Of a DNA stretch of 64,000 bases, positions 45,575 to 53,218 are shown in pieces. A program made the position numbers and the translations under genes. Numbering within the stretch: the stretch's first letter is position 1; every line of letters begins with the position of its first letter. The notes under the pieces were generated by a model. It was not told the origin of the DNA. It searched no databases and saw only the letters and a program-made list of their open reading frames with translations. Origin of the DNA: Tenacibaculum sp. M341 (GTDB lineage Bacteria; Bacteroidota; Bacteroidia; Flavobacteriales; Flavobacteriaceae); assembly GCF_004337695.1 (NCBI RefSeq), contig NZ_SJXJ01000006.1, positions 62,001 to 126,000 on the forward strand, in the 5' to 3' direction.

Positions 45575-46142
45575 TTATTTCTGTTTCATTAGTGTTTCTT
45601 GCAAGTTTTCTCTGATTTTCTCCAAGTCAACCCTGTTAAAGTAATTATCAATATTTTGCATTCCGTTTAAAGCTAATTGTATCCATTCTAATTTTACTTC
45701 GCCATCACTTAAAAGGTATTCTTCAATAATGATCTCTTTTTCAATTCCAATAATTAAAAGTATTGCTGCAACTACAATACCTGTTCTATCTTTTCCAGAC
45801 AAACAATGAACTAACACAGGAAATTTTAAGTTAGAATTTTCGAATGTTTTTATAATTTCATTCAACCAAACTCTAACTTCTTTTTGGCTAGTATCATATT
45901 TTTCAACTTTGTTAGCCATTGGAAAATGAAAATAGTCGATCTGAAATAACTCAGAATCAGCTCCATTTCTTAGGTTTATCATTGATTTTGCATTACCAAT
46001 TTCATTTAGTTGATCAACATAATCAATACTTCCACCTCTAAACAGTAAATTTTCATTGAGTAACTTTTTCTCCTTTTATTAAATTAATAAACTCAGCTAC
46101 ATCTCTAAAATTCACACAACCATCAGTGTAGTCTAGTCCCAT
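45575..46142 (-). pseudogene. Tyrosine-phosphatase-like gene split by a frameshift
   Basis: The C-terminal piece (from 45982) contains the P-loop HCLSGKDRTG (CX5R). The N-terminal piece starts at ATG 46142 (MGLDYTDGCVNFRDVAEF) and runs into a stop. Joining them near an A5 run of the coding strand (46065-46069; one extra base) gives a continuous ~188-residue protein with NFRDV, LLFRGGS and INLRN, the order of bacterial dual-specificity or tyrosine phosphatases (Y_phosphatase3 type). As read, the intact frame lacks the N-terminal third. The gene appears disrupted or mis-sequenced. The P-loop itself is intact. Confidence 0.75.
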
Positions 46143-46169
46143 TTGTTTGAGTTTTATGTTGAGAATACT

Positions 46170-46820
46170 TTAGAAATTATCTAAGTCAATAGCGTCTAAA
46201 TCGTCAGTAGGGAAGTTATATTCATTAATTAGAATTTCTTCATTGAATGACAAACCTTTTGGATTTATAATTTGAAATAATAACTCGTCAATTTCATCAA
46301 TTTTATTACGAATGTTATTATTAAAATCATCAGTTAAAGAAATGACTGACCTGAAGCCTAAACTGCTTGCTTCAAGAACTCCACTATTATGCATTAATAC
46401 ATTTTCAATTTTATATCGATATTTTATCAGATTTGAATAGAAAAAGTATACATCTCTCAATCCACTATAGTTATCTGATTCAAATACTTTCTCTTTTTCT
46501 ATAATTTCCTTAATCTCTGTGTATTCAAATTCTCCTCTATGGAAGATGAAATTCCCGTTAAAAATTGAGGATATATTAACTTTTTTTAAATCGTTATTAT
46601 TTTTCTTTTCTTTAAAAATAGACCAAATACTTTTCTCTTGTTTTTCTACTTCAAATAATTCAAAAGCTTTAAATAAAGAGTTTAATCTTCTGAATCTAAT
46701 TAACCTTGGTTTATTGTGAATTAAATTTTGTTCGTTCCATGCACTTGAGTCAGGAACTATTCCCTTGAAATCAAAAGCTGCATTTAGTAAATCTTTAGTA
46801 GTCCAATTTTTCATTTTCAA
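46170..46820 (-). CDS. Uncharacterised protein
   Basis: 216 residues, not recognised. Soluble and charged, with a basic N-terminus (MKMKNWTTKDLL), a Lys/Asn-rich middle and an acidic tail ending in DDLDAIDLDNF. No signal peptide, membrane segment or metal motif is seen. It lies 27 bases upstream of the phosphatase-like pseudogene and just downstream of a large inverted repeat (46839-46951), so it may be part of a small mobile or cassette-like unit; that is only inference. Confidence 0.5.
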   Translation of the reverse strand: MKMKNWTTKDLLNAAFDFKGIVPDSSAWNEQNLIHNKPRLIRFRRLNSLFKAFELFEVEKQEKSIWSIFKEKKNNNDLKKVNISSIFNGNFIFHRGEFEYTEIKEIIEKEKVFESDNYSGLRDVYFFYSNLIKYRYKIENVLMHNSGVLEASSLGFRSVISLTDDFNNNIRNKIDEIDELLFQIINPKGLSFNEEILINEYNFPTDDLDAIDLDNF

Positions 46821-46838
46821 TAGTTGTTAACAACAAAA

Positions 46839-46951
46839 GGACAGTAGTTATGTACTTTCCTTCAGATTGGTATTAAGTCAAATATACTATTTTGAGTTTA
46901 TCTTTTTGATTTTAAATACTCCATACTGATAGGACTACATAGTTACTGTCC
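46839..46951. repeat. Imperfect long inverted repeat
   Basis: GGACAGTAGTTATGTA (46839-46854) and TACATAGTTACTGTCC (46936-46951) are complementary at 14 of 16 bases, separated by 81 bases. Weaker complementarity continues outward (TTGTTAACAAC versus ATGTTGGTAAC). It fills the gap between two minus-strand genes. No transposase or integrase is near. Confidence 0.55.
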
Positions 46952-46979
46952 ATAATAACATGTTGGTAACCGAATCGAT

Positions 46980-47411
46980 TTATGGAACTAACACTACATA
47001 ATCTTGAATAACCTTCCATTTATTTTTAATCTTTACCAGAGAATAAAAATTCTTTAAAGTTGGTTTTCCAGGACTTGTAAGTGTTGCTTTAATAGTAGCC
47101 ATATGTTTACCAATAAATTCAATACTTTCATAAGTAGCATTTCGTTTATAACCACCAAATTTTTTAGTCTCTATAAAAGAAACATAGGTTTCTTTGTTTA
47201 GAATTGAAGTAGCATCTTTTTTGTCATCGTATAAAACAACTCTAAAGTCACTATGTAAATTAGGTTTTAGTTTTTCAACATTGTTTGTATCACCAGCATT
47301 TATATAAGATTTTAAAGCAGATTTTACTTGTTGTTCTTCATTATTTTGTGCTGTTGTTGTACAAGTTATAAAACTGAATGCAATTAAAATGGTTAAAAAT
47401 TTAGTTTTCAT
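46980..47411 (-). CDS. NTF2-like (lumazine-binding/SnoaL type) secreted protein
   Basis: 143 residues: signal peptide (to about 21, ending in TAQ), then an NTF2-like domain with EEQQVKSALKSYINAGDTNN, a central LNKETYVSFI, and the final strand NKWKVIQDYVVLV. Such proteins bind small ligands or are degenerate enzymes; this one is probably periplasmic. Directly upstream is a near-copy of the site found before the marR gene, suggesting it belongs to the MarR regulon. It ends 28 bases from the inverted repeat. Confidence 0.75.
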   Translation of the reverse strand: MKTKFLTILIAFSFITCTTTAQNNEEQQVKSALKSYINAGDTNNVEKLKPNLHSDFRVVLYDDKKDATSILNKETYVSFIETKKFGGYKRNATYESIEFIGKHMATIKATLTSPGKPTLKNFYSLVKIKNKWKVIQDYVVLVP

Positions 47412-47436
47412 GATTTTAAATTTAAGAATTATTAAT

Positions 47437-47454
47437 ATAGTTAGCTAGACAACT
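47437..47454. promoter_or_regulatory. Candidate MarR operator before the NTF2-like gene
   Basis: ATAGTTAGCTAGACAACT matches the reverse complement of the site at 47909-47926 at 16 of 18 positions. It lies 26 bases before the NTF2-like start codon. Confidence 0.6.
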
Positions 47455-47468
47455 GTTTGGTTAAAAAA

Positions 47469-47891
47469 TTAGTCATCTAAATTTTTTTGAATTTTTTCTA
47501 AAATGATTTTTACACTTTCTTTTTCGCTTTCAGAAAGCTTACTTAAGCCTGAAAAACGAATTTTTTCAATAATTGGGTGCAGGGTATCAATTAAATTTTT
47601 CCCTTTTTTTGAGATTGATAATTCAACTTTTCTTGAGTCAATGGGAGAAGGGGTTTTTTCAATGAATTCCTTTTTTTCTAAATGATTAACCATTCTTGAA
47701 ATAGTAGGCTTATCTTTTACTAATTTTTCTCCTATTGAAATTTGACTAATAGATTCATTCTCATTTATTACATTTAAAACCAACCATTGTTCTATTGTAA
47801 TATCTACTCCATGAGCTTTTAATACGTTTTGTCCGTATTGTCTAATCTTTCTTGCGGTAAGCTCAATTTGAAAGTATGTATTATTAATCAT
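47469..47891 (-). CDS. MarR family transcriptional regulator
   Basis: 140 residues with a complete MarR winged-helix fold: ISIGEKLVKDKPTISRMVNH recognition helix, the wing PIDSRKVELSISKKG, and terminal dimerisation helices. It controls genes by binding short palindromes and releasing on ligand or oxidant. Candidate sites flank it: 47909-47926 within its own promoter and 47437-47454 before the downstream NTF2-like gene. Autoregulation plus control of the neighbour is the simplest reading. Start ATG 47891. Confidence 0.92.
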   Translation of the reverse strand: MINNTYFQIELTARKIRQYGQNVLKAHGVDITIEQWLVLNVINENESISQISIGEKLVKDKPTISRMVNHLEKKEFIEKTPSPIDSRKVELSISKKGKNLIDTLHPIIEKIRFSGLSKLSESEKESVKIILEKIQKNLDD

Positions 47892-47895
47892 GTTA

Positions 47896-47903
47896 CAAAT
47901 ATA
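47896..47903 (-). promoter_or_regulatory. -7 promoter box of the marR gene
   Basis: Read on the minus strand, TATATTTG is a full TAnnTTTG match 4 bases before the ATG at 47891. The putative operator lies immediately upstream, where it would block polymerase. Confidence 0.6.
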
Positions 47904-47908
47904 TAAAA

Positions 47909-47926
47909 AGTTGCTTAGCTAACTAT
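47909..47926. promoter_or_regulatory. Candidate MarR operator in the marR promoter
   Basis: AGTTGCTTAGCTAACTAT has a palindromic core TTAGCTAA and AGTT/AACT outer half-sites. It lies just upstream of the -7 box (47896-47903), the classic location for MarR autorepression. Confidence 0.6.
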
Positions 47927-47934
47927 CTTTAATG

Positions 47935-48342
47935 TTAACTATTCTTTTTCAATAAGTTTATTTCATGAAGTAACCCAATTAAAGGAAACTGAATCCAAAA
48001 AGAGAAATAGAAAAAAGTTAGGTACCAGTATTTTGGTAAAAAGGCAAAACCTTCTCCACCTATTAAGCTAATAAAAATAGTATCGTACGTAAATAATGGA
48101 ACAGTTAAATACAATGCCAACCATATTGAGTTTTTAAAGTATTCTTTACTAGGAAACATTTTTTTTAAGAGAAATTCTCCAAAAGGAATGTAAAAAATGG
48201 TAATTGCAATTACAACTGTTACGGTTAAATTAAAACTCCAACTTTGTCCGTAATCGGGGAATCCAACCAATACAAAAAAGCCCCAAGTTATAAAACTCAT
48301 TAATAAAAGAGATAGGTGTGTTTTAAAAGGTAATTTGTTCAT
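47935..48342 (-). CDS. Small multi-pass membrane protein
   Basis: 135 residues with four hydrophobic helices (FKTHLSLLLMSFITWGFFVL; VTVVIAITIFYIPFGEFLL; IWLALYLTVPLFTYDTIFIS; YWYLTFFYFSFWIQFPLIG). No family is recognised. Inner-membrane. It lies between an AraC/GyrI-type regulator gene (70 bases upstream) and marR, and may be a target of either. Function unknown. Confidence 0.65.
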   Translation of the reverse strand: MNKLPFKTHLSLLLMSFITWGFFVLVGFPDYGQSWSFNLTVTVVIAITIFYIPFGEFLLKKMFPSKEYFKNSIWLALYLTVPLFTYDTIFISLIGGEGFAFLPKYWYLTFFYFSFWIQFPLIGLLHEINLLKKNS

Positions 48343-48412
48343 CTTCTTATGTTTTAAATTAATATTGATGCAAATTTGATCCTTTTGAAATATTTAAAAT
48401 TGACTTTTCTTG

Positions 48413-49279
48413 CTAAAGTATGGGTAAGTAAAAATTTGTAATTAATTCTTTAGCTCCATAAAATGGAGGTTTGCTTATATAAGTTTCCAAAGCAGGTTCA
48501 TCTCTTAATTCCCATTGAAATTCAAAAAGACAACAATTGTAAATATAATTATACACAGTATGGAATGATTCAAAAGATCCTTTATATTTAAAAACAGCAA
48601 ACTTTCCGCCTTTAATTTTCTTATATCCTGTTGCTCCTTGAGGTTGAATTTCTTTTGATATTATTATACAAGCATCAAATCTTAGATTCGCTTCTTCTGT
48701 TATTTCCGGATTGTCGTGAACAATGCCAATTGTTGAGTGCGGAGTTTTAAGTAATAGGTTTGTTGTTGCCCAAGAAAGTAATTGCTCAAAAGAACTATCA
48801 ATAGTTTCATAACTTCCAAAGTGTCTAATATAAGCCAAACTCATACTTTCTTTTTCTATAATTTCAGGCTTAGTAATGTTTAAGGCATCAAAAGAAATAT
48901 TGCTGTATAAGTTCTTTTTTATAGTAATTTCTTTTTTTGAATTGTTACGAAAGCGCATTGGTGTTGTTGAAAAAAACGCTTTAAATGCACGATTGAAGAT
49001 TTCAGGAGAATTATAGCCACAATCATATGCTATTTCATTGATTGCTTTTTCTGTATTTTTTAATTGCAGTGCGGCTTTCTCTAATCTTAATCGGATTAGA
49101 TATTCTTTAGCAGTATTTCCAATAATGGATTTAAACACCCTATGAAAGTGAAATTTTGATAAAAAAGAATAGGCAGCAATGTCTTCTAGTTTAATATTCT
49201 TTGAAGTATGAGATTCTATAAATTCAATAGCTCTATTTATAGCTTCTAGATAGGAACCTTTTGTTTCTTTTTGTTTCAT
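48413..49279 (-). CDS. AraC family regulator with GyrI-like effector domain
   Basis: 288 residues: N-terminal AraC-type double helix-turn-helix (~10-110; IEDIAAYSFLSKFHFHRVFK and NEIAYDCGYNSPEIFNRAFK) followed by a GyrI/Rob-like ligand domain (~130-288; AYIRHFGSYETIDSSFEQLL, GKFAVFKYKGSFES). This N-DNA-binding, C-effector order is that of Rob/SoxS-like multidrug sensors. It may sense a small hydrophobic compound and control the membrane-protein gene 70 bases downstream. Confidence 0.92.
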   Translation of the reverse strand: MKQKETKGSYLEAINRAIEFIESHTSKNIKLEDIAAYSFLSKFHFHRVFKSIIGNTAKEYLIRLRLEKAALQLKNTEKAINEIAYDCGYNSPEIFNRAFKAFFSTTPMRFRNNSKKEITIKKNLYSNISFDALNITKPEIIEKESMSLAYIRHFGSYETIDSSFEQLLSWATTNLLLKTPHSTIGIVHDNPEITEEANLRFDACIIISKEIQPQGATGYKKIKGGKFAVFKYKGSFESFHTVYNYIYNCCLFEFQWELRDEPALETYISKPPFYGAKELITNFYLPIL

Positions 49280-49336
49280 ATTGATAAAGATAGTTGCTAA
49301 CCATTAGAATATTTGACTTTTCTTGCTATATATTCT

Positions 49337-50104
49337 TTATCTCTTCCAGGTTTTATTAATCAGTTTAAAAATAGATGATTCAGTTTCTTTTTGTTTCTCA
49401 GCGGTTATATTTTGAGCTCTTTTTTGCATCATGTTTATTTGTACTTGCACAGGCTGACTGTCTTCGTCTAAAGGTTGTACTAAACTCGCGCCTCCTTTAT
49501 GAGGAACAGGAACATAATTTTGTGGTGATTTAGGCAATTGTTGTTCACATTTAAGAGAACAAAGGTTTGCCAGCATTGGTATAATGTCAGTTGCTACTTT
49601 AGCAGTAATCCACATTTGATTGGTAGTTTCGTATGTTAAATCTTTATTACAAACACTGCATTTTAATTCATTACCAAAATATCTAACCGGATTATGATTG
49701 AGTTTAGGAAACCCCATTCTATTTTTATAATTTCCATACAAAGCTCTTGTACTAATCCTGCTATCAATTAAGTTTTTGCACTTAGTTATTTCAAAAGGAA
49801 ACCAATGTAAATTATATGAGGTATACGGATCAAAATATTCAAGAGATTCCATTTCTCCAATCTCTGGTGGAATCCTTTTTAAATTACTTCCATAAAGGTA
49901 CATTTTCTTTACTTTTTTAAGCTTTTTAATGGATTCTGGGAGTGTGGAAATTTGAGAAAATAGTTCATCACCAAGCGCTTTTCTTGGAACAAATTCTTCA
50001 GATCCGTTTTCTGCTACTTGGTTAACATATTCGCATAATTTTTTCCAAGCTACAGAGTCTCTATCTTGTACATCATTTGGTATTCTAGAAATTCTCTTAT
50101 TCAT
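49337..50104 (-). CDS. Leucine-rich-repeat protein with zinc-binding cysteines
   Basis: 255 residues. The first ~120 contain LRR-like units (LPESIKKLKKVKKMYLYGSN, LKRIPPEIGEMESLEYF). A Cys module follows (CSVC ... LCSLKC, four to five Cys, ~149-185), probably zinc-binding. The C-terminus is low-complexity and basic. No signal peptide, so cytoplasmic. Likely a protein-interaction factor. It lies just downstream of the disrupted DUF3667 gene. Function unknown. Confidence 0.6.
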   Translation of the reverse strand: MNKRISRIPNDVQDRDSVAWKKLCEYVNQVAENGSEEFVPRKALGDELFSQISTLPESIKKLKKVKKMYLYGSNLKRIPPEIGEMESLEYFDPYTSYNLHWFPFEITKCKNLIDSRISTRALYGNYKNRMGFPKLNHNPVRYFGNELKCSVCNKDLTYETTNQMWITAKVATDIIPMLANLCSLKCEQQLPKSPQNYVPVPHKGGASLVQPLDEDSQPVQVQINMMQKRAQNITAEKQKETESSIFKLINKTWKR

Positions 50105-50119
50105 CTTTAGATTCTTTTT

Positions 50120-50868
50120 TTACAGATTCATCATTCTCTCAATTACAAACACCGTGAGTAATAAAGATACAAATACATAATAGATGAAATATGCTAAGAC
50201 TAGCCTTAGTATTATAAAAAGCTTTCTTTTATCATAAAAGAATTGACAAAACACCCAAAAATTAAATAAAACAGCAATGATTGTAGCAAACAATGTCGTT
50301 GTATCTTCATTGTCAATTAGTACTCCAAGAATTAAAAAAAAGAGTAAAAAATAGTTTGTTGACCAGTTACATATGCGTTAATAACAATATGTTCTAAGTA
50401 ATTTTTTTTGAAGTCAACGAAGGAAATATAAGTAGCAAAAGAAAAAACAGGAAGTAAAAGTAATGCAGTGTAAGCATAATTATTAGATAGCCATTTGGCT
50501 AAATTAGAGGAACTTGTATTTAAATTATGTTTGTCGCCAGCATCAGAAGCGCTAGCTAAAAAATTGTCAATTATTGTATGACCGTCTGATATTTTAGAAA
50601 TTAAAAAATAAATGGTTGAAAGCGTTAAAATAAATGCAATTGGTTTAAAATGATTTTTCCTTTTACCATTTATAAACTCTCTAATAGAATGCCCAGGTCT
50701 TACAAATAGTTCTTTTAAGGTAAAAAAGAAACCTTTATCAATTTGAAATACACTATTTGAAACTTCCGTAATAAAATTAGAAAGGTTAATGTTATTAACT
50801 TTGGTACTTTGTCCACAATTAGAACAATAATTACCAATTACTGTATTACCACAATTTTTACACGTCAT
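50120..50868 (-). pseudogene. DUF3667 membrane protein gene split by a frameshift at a T8 run
   Basis: The start (MTCKNCGNTVIGNYCSNCGQ, zinc-ribbon C3-x2-C6 and C15-x2-C18) and the FFFTLKELFVRPGHSIREFI segment identify DUF3667. The annotated frame stops at 50332 right after YSFF. The next frame continues without stop to 50120 (LILGVLIDNEDTTTLFATII ... FVIERMMNL), adding two membrane helices. They join at eight T's on the coding strand (50334-50341), and one extra T restores a 249-residue ORF. The run also has an in-register T_TTT_TTT heptamer. Broken, slippage-expressed, or mis-sequenced. Confidence 0.75.
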
Positions 50869-50885
50869 TATTTAATGTAAAAGTA

Positions 50886-51134
50886 TTATTCGTCTTTTTT
50901 AGTTGCCCACAAGATAACATCACGGAAATCAATTTTTGCTCTTTCAGTTAATTCAATAACTTCATTTATGTTACCATCAGCTAAATGTAAAATAGCCATT
51001 CGAGTATTATACAAATTATCTGTAGATTCAGCCATTACATGCTTTAATTCTATAGATAAAAGCTGATTGATTACTTCTTCTCTTATGTCAGATGTAAAAT
51101 TGTTATCTATAAAATGTAGAATTTCTGTATTCAT
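50886..51134 (-). CDS. Small helical protein of unknown function
   Basis: 82 residues, mostly helical (IREEVINQLLSIELKHVMAE; IDFRDVILWATKKD at the end). No motif, signal or membrane segment is seen. It starts 12 bases after the AlkB-like stop and ends 17 bases before the DUF3667 gene, so it may be co-transcribed with them. A role cannot be assigned. Confidence 0.55.
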   Translation of the reverse strand: MNTEILHFIDNNFTSDIREEVINQLLSIELKHVMAESTDNLYNTRMAILHLADGNINEVIELTERAKIDFRDVILWATKKDE

Positions 51135-51146
51135 GTTTTGTGTTTT

Positions 51147-51734
51147 CTATAAATAAGCTCTCAAGGTTACAGAAATTCTTTTTCCGTCATATTTTTTGAA
51201 ATTAGGTACTTCGTGTGTCCAATTTAAGTTTGTTTTCCAGGGAATTATAATAATACCTCCATTTCTAATAGTAATATCTTTAAATCCTTTTTCACCATAT
51301 TTTCGCATTCTAAAAACTCTTTCTTGACCTAAAGATATGGTAACAATTGGAGTACCTTCAGATAAATCTCTAATATCATCTCTATGAGGTCCAATGTAAT
51401 GATTTTTCTTTCCATCATACCAGTTTACTAACAACCCATTTAGTTTATCATCAATATTTTCTCGTGACCACTTTAAGAATTTTTTAAAAATTTCAGGAAT
51501 TGGTAATGCGTTATTTCTAGATCCAGAATAATTATAGTTTTTTCCATATGCTTGTTGCCATCTGGGAGTTAAAATTTCTTTTCCATACATTTTAACAGTG
51601 TGGAATTCTTCTGGATGAGTATCCCAAATCTTTTGAAAATCAATTTCAGAAAAATCAAATTCTTTTATTTTATCAGAATAATAAAGCTTCGATATATCGT
51701 CTAGAGGGATTGTTTTAAATATTTCTTTGTTCAT
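51147..51734 (-). CDS. AlkB-like Fe(II)/2-oxoglutarate dioxygenase
   Basis: 195 residues. The iron ligands H117-x-D119 (HRDD) and H174 (WTHEVP) and the 2-oxoglutarate arginine region (R186, R192 in KRISVTLRAYL) are in place. The preceding NWYDGKKNHYIGPH is the AlkB-family pattern N-x-Y-x2-G-x3-I-x2-H. This fits repair of alkylated DNA or RNA bases by oxidative demethylation. Cytoplasmic. Its promoter region faces a transcription terminator of the SPW gene. Whether it repairs DNA or modifies RNA is not resolved. Confidence 0.82.
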   Translation of the reverse strand: MNKEIFKTIPLDDISKLYYSDKIKEFDFSEIDFQKIWDTHPEEFHTVKMYGKEILTPRWQQAYGKNYNYSGSRNNALPIPEIFKKFLKWSRENIDDKLNGLLVNWYDGKKNHYIGPHRDDIRDLSEGTPIVTISLGQERVFRMRKYGEKGFKDITIRNGGIIIIPWKTNLNWTHEVPNFKKYDGKRISVTLRAYL

Positions 51735-51870
51735 ATTTTTAGATTTCTCAATTGATAATTTTTTAAAGACAAGTCGCTTTACTTAGTTTTAGCCCAACTA
51801 TTTTCATAACACTCATACAAATAAAACAAATATTATCCATTTTCAAATCATTGGATTGATAACAATAAAA

Positions 51871-51905
51871 AATAGTGATTTGAATAATTTTTCCAAATCA
51901 CTATT
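51871..51905 (-). terminator. Terminator of the SPW-YHS-NTF2 unit
   Basis: Perfect 12-bp stem AATAGTGATTTG (51871-51882) / CAAATCACTATT (51894-51905). On the minus strand it is followed by a T-rich tract, 28 bases after the last stop of that unit. Confidence 0.9.
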
Positions 51906-51933
51906 ATTAATAAATACTAACTAAAATATAGTA

Positions 51934-52287
51934 TTACACGGCTATTTCCGATTTATGTAAACTTACTACAGTTAAAACCGCAGCCCCATTAATCCAATAA
52001 TAATAAGCATCTATTCCTTTAAAAGACAGTATAAAAGGAGTAACAATAAATACTATTGCCACTATAAAATCTACTATTAAATGCATTTTATACGAAACAA
52101 CCTTAAAAGCTCCTAAATGATGATCTGTTAATAAGGTTAATATAAAAGCTGCAATACCTGTTACAATTGAAAGTTGTAATGCTATAGGATTAGACTTTCC
52201 GAGTCCAAGTAGTAAAGGAAGCGCTATTAAAGCAATTGCAACAGGATAATCTAAAAATGCGTGTATTCTTTTGGTTACAAATTTCAT
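51934..52287 (-). CDS. SPW-repeat-like membrane protein
   Basis: 117 residues with four hydrophobic helices in two similar halves, each starting near a His (KRIHAFLDYPVAIALIALPL; SYKMHLIVDFIVAIVFIVTP). This is the SPW-type two-helix repeat. Inner-membrane; function unknown. Last gene of the minus-strand unit NTF2-like, YHS, SPW, ended by a perfect hairpin. It starts 11 bases after the YHS gene stop. Confidence 0.72.
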   Translation of the reverse strand: MKFVTKRIHAFLDYPVAIALIALPLLLGLGKSNPIALQLSIVTGIAAFILTLLTDHHLGAFKVVSYKMHLIVDFIVAIVFIVTPFILSFKGIDAYYYWINGAAVLTVVSLHKSEIAV

Positions 52288-52298
52288 AACTTCAATTT

Positions 52299-52772
52299 TT
52301 AATTATGTGTTTTACTAAGTTTTTTCCAGTTTTTATCAGCCACACTTTTTAACTTGTTATGGTTGTTTTCTGCTAACCATAGTTGTTTAGCATCTAGTTC
52401 AACATTGTTTAAAAACAAATAGTATTTTCCATCTTTTACTAAAAATTTATTAGGGTCAACTCTAAATTTAGCACCTGCATAGCAACCAAATGCACAGTAA
52501 CCACCGTATTGAGGAACATATTTATCTGGGTTTTTATCGAATGCTGCTTTTTGATCTGCTGAAGTAAAGTAATAAACCACTTTTTTGTAGTCAGATTTAA
52601 AGTTTTTATTTCCTTTTTGAGCCAAACCTAAATCTAAGTAAGATACTGGGCTATATCCTTGTAAAGCAATGTTACTATTATCTATGTTATTTGCTTTTTT
52701 ATCTTGAGCAAAAACTGCTGAGTTTATGATTAAAGCTACTACTACGATTGTTGTTTTTATGATATTTTTCAT
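52299..52772 (-). CDS. YHS domain protein, exported
   Basis: 157 residues: signal peptide (to about 22, ending in FAQ), then a YHS-type domain (~35-150) with IALQGYSPVSYLD, KVVYYFTSADQKAAFDKNPD and YGGYCAFGCYAG. YHS proteins bind metals, often copper or cadmium. Probably periplasmic. It lies between an NTF2-like gene and the SPW gene. All sit downstream of the AraC gene at 53219. Confidence 0.83.
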   Translation of the reverse strand: MKNIIKTTIVVVALIINSAVFAQDKKANNIDNSNIALQGYSPVSYLDLGLAQKGNKNFKSDYKKVVYYFTSADQKAAFDKNPDKYVPQYGGYCAFGCYAGAKFRVDPNKFLVKDGKYYLFLNNVELDAKQLWLAENNHNKLKSVADKNWKKLSKTHN

Positions 52773-52792
52773 GTGTAAAGTTTTATAAATTA

Positions 52793-53146
52793 TTATGCTG
52801 CGTTAAAGTATTGTTCTTGAATTATCTTTCCTTCTTCATTCCAAACTCTGCGAATGATTTCGTGCCAGTAAATTTTACTGCCATCTTTCATAGTAAAATC
52901 GAATGTAAATTCTGACGCAGATACGTTTCCGTCAACTATTGAGTTATGATGTGTTATTCCGTTTACTGTAGCAATTGCTCCAGCAAAACCTTCCATTTTG
53001 GCAACCATTTCTAATTTGCCATTGGTACCAGTATTTCCGTAATCTGATGTGTTTGCATCTTCTGCAAAGAATTGTTTTACAGCATCTACAATGGCACCTT
53101 GTGAAACTATTGCGTCTATTTTTTGTACTTGTTCTTTAATATTCAT
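52793..53146 (-). CDS. NTF2/SnoaL-like protein
   Basis: 117 residues: NTF2-like fold with QGAIVDAVKQFFAEDANTSD, ITHHNSIVDGNVSASEFTFD and the terminal EIIRRVWNEEGKIIQEQYF. It has no signal peptide, so it is cytoplasmic. Such proteins are isomerase/cyclase-like or bind small ligands. It is the first gene of the unit; on the minus strand CATCTTTG (53175-53182), one mismatch to the -7 consensus, is a likely promoter. Probably regulated by the AraC protein whose gene precedes it. Confidence 0.8.
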   Translation of the reverse strand: MNIKEQVQKIDAIVSQGAIVDAVKQFFAEDANTSDYGNTGTNGKLEMVAKMEGFAGAIATVNGITHHNSIVDGNVSASEFTFDFTMKDGSKIYWHEIIRRVWNEEGKIIQEQYFNAA

Positions 53147-53174
53147 CTTGTTTAGTGTTTTAATAATTACACTG

Positions 53175-53182
53175 CAAAGATG
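53175..53182 (-). promoter_or_regulatory. Candidate -7 box of the NTF2-YHS-SPW unit
   Basis: Minus-strand CATCTTTG, 28 bases before the start codon at 53146, one mismatch to TAnnTTTG. Confidence 0.45.
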
Positions 53183-53218
53183 AGATTGAATTAAAGTTTG
53201 GTTGCTACAAAAAAAGGA

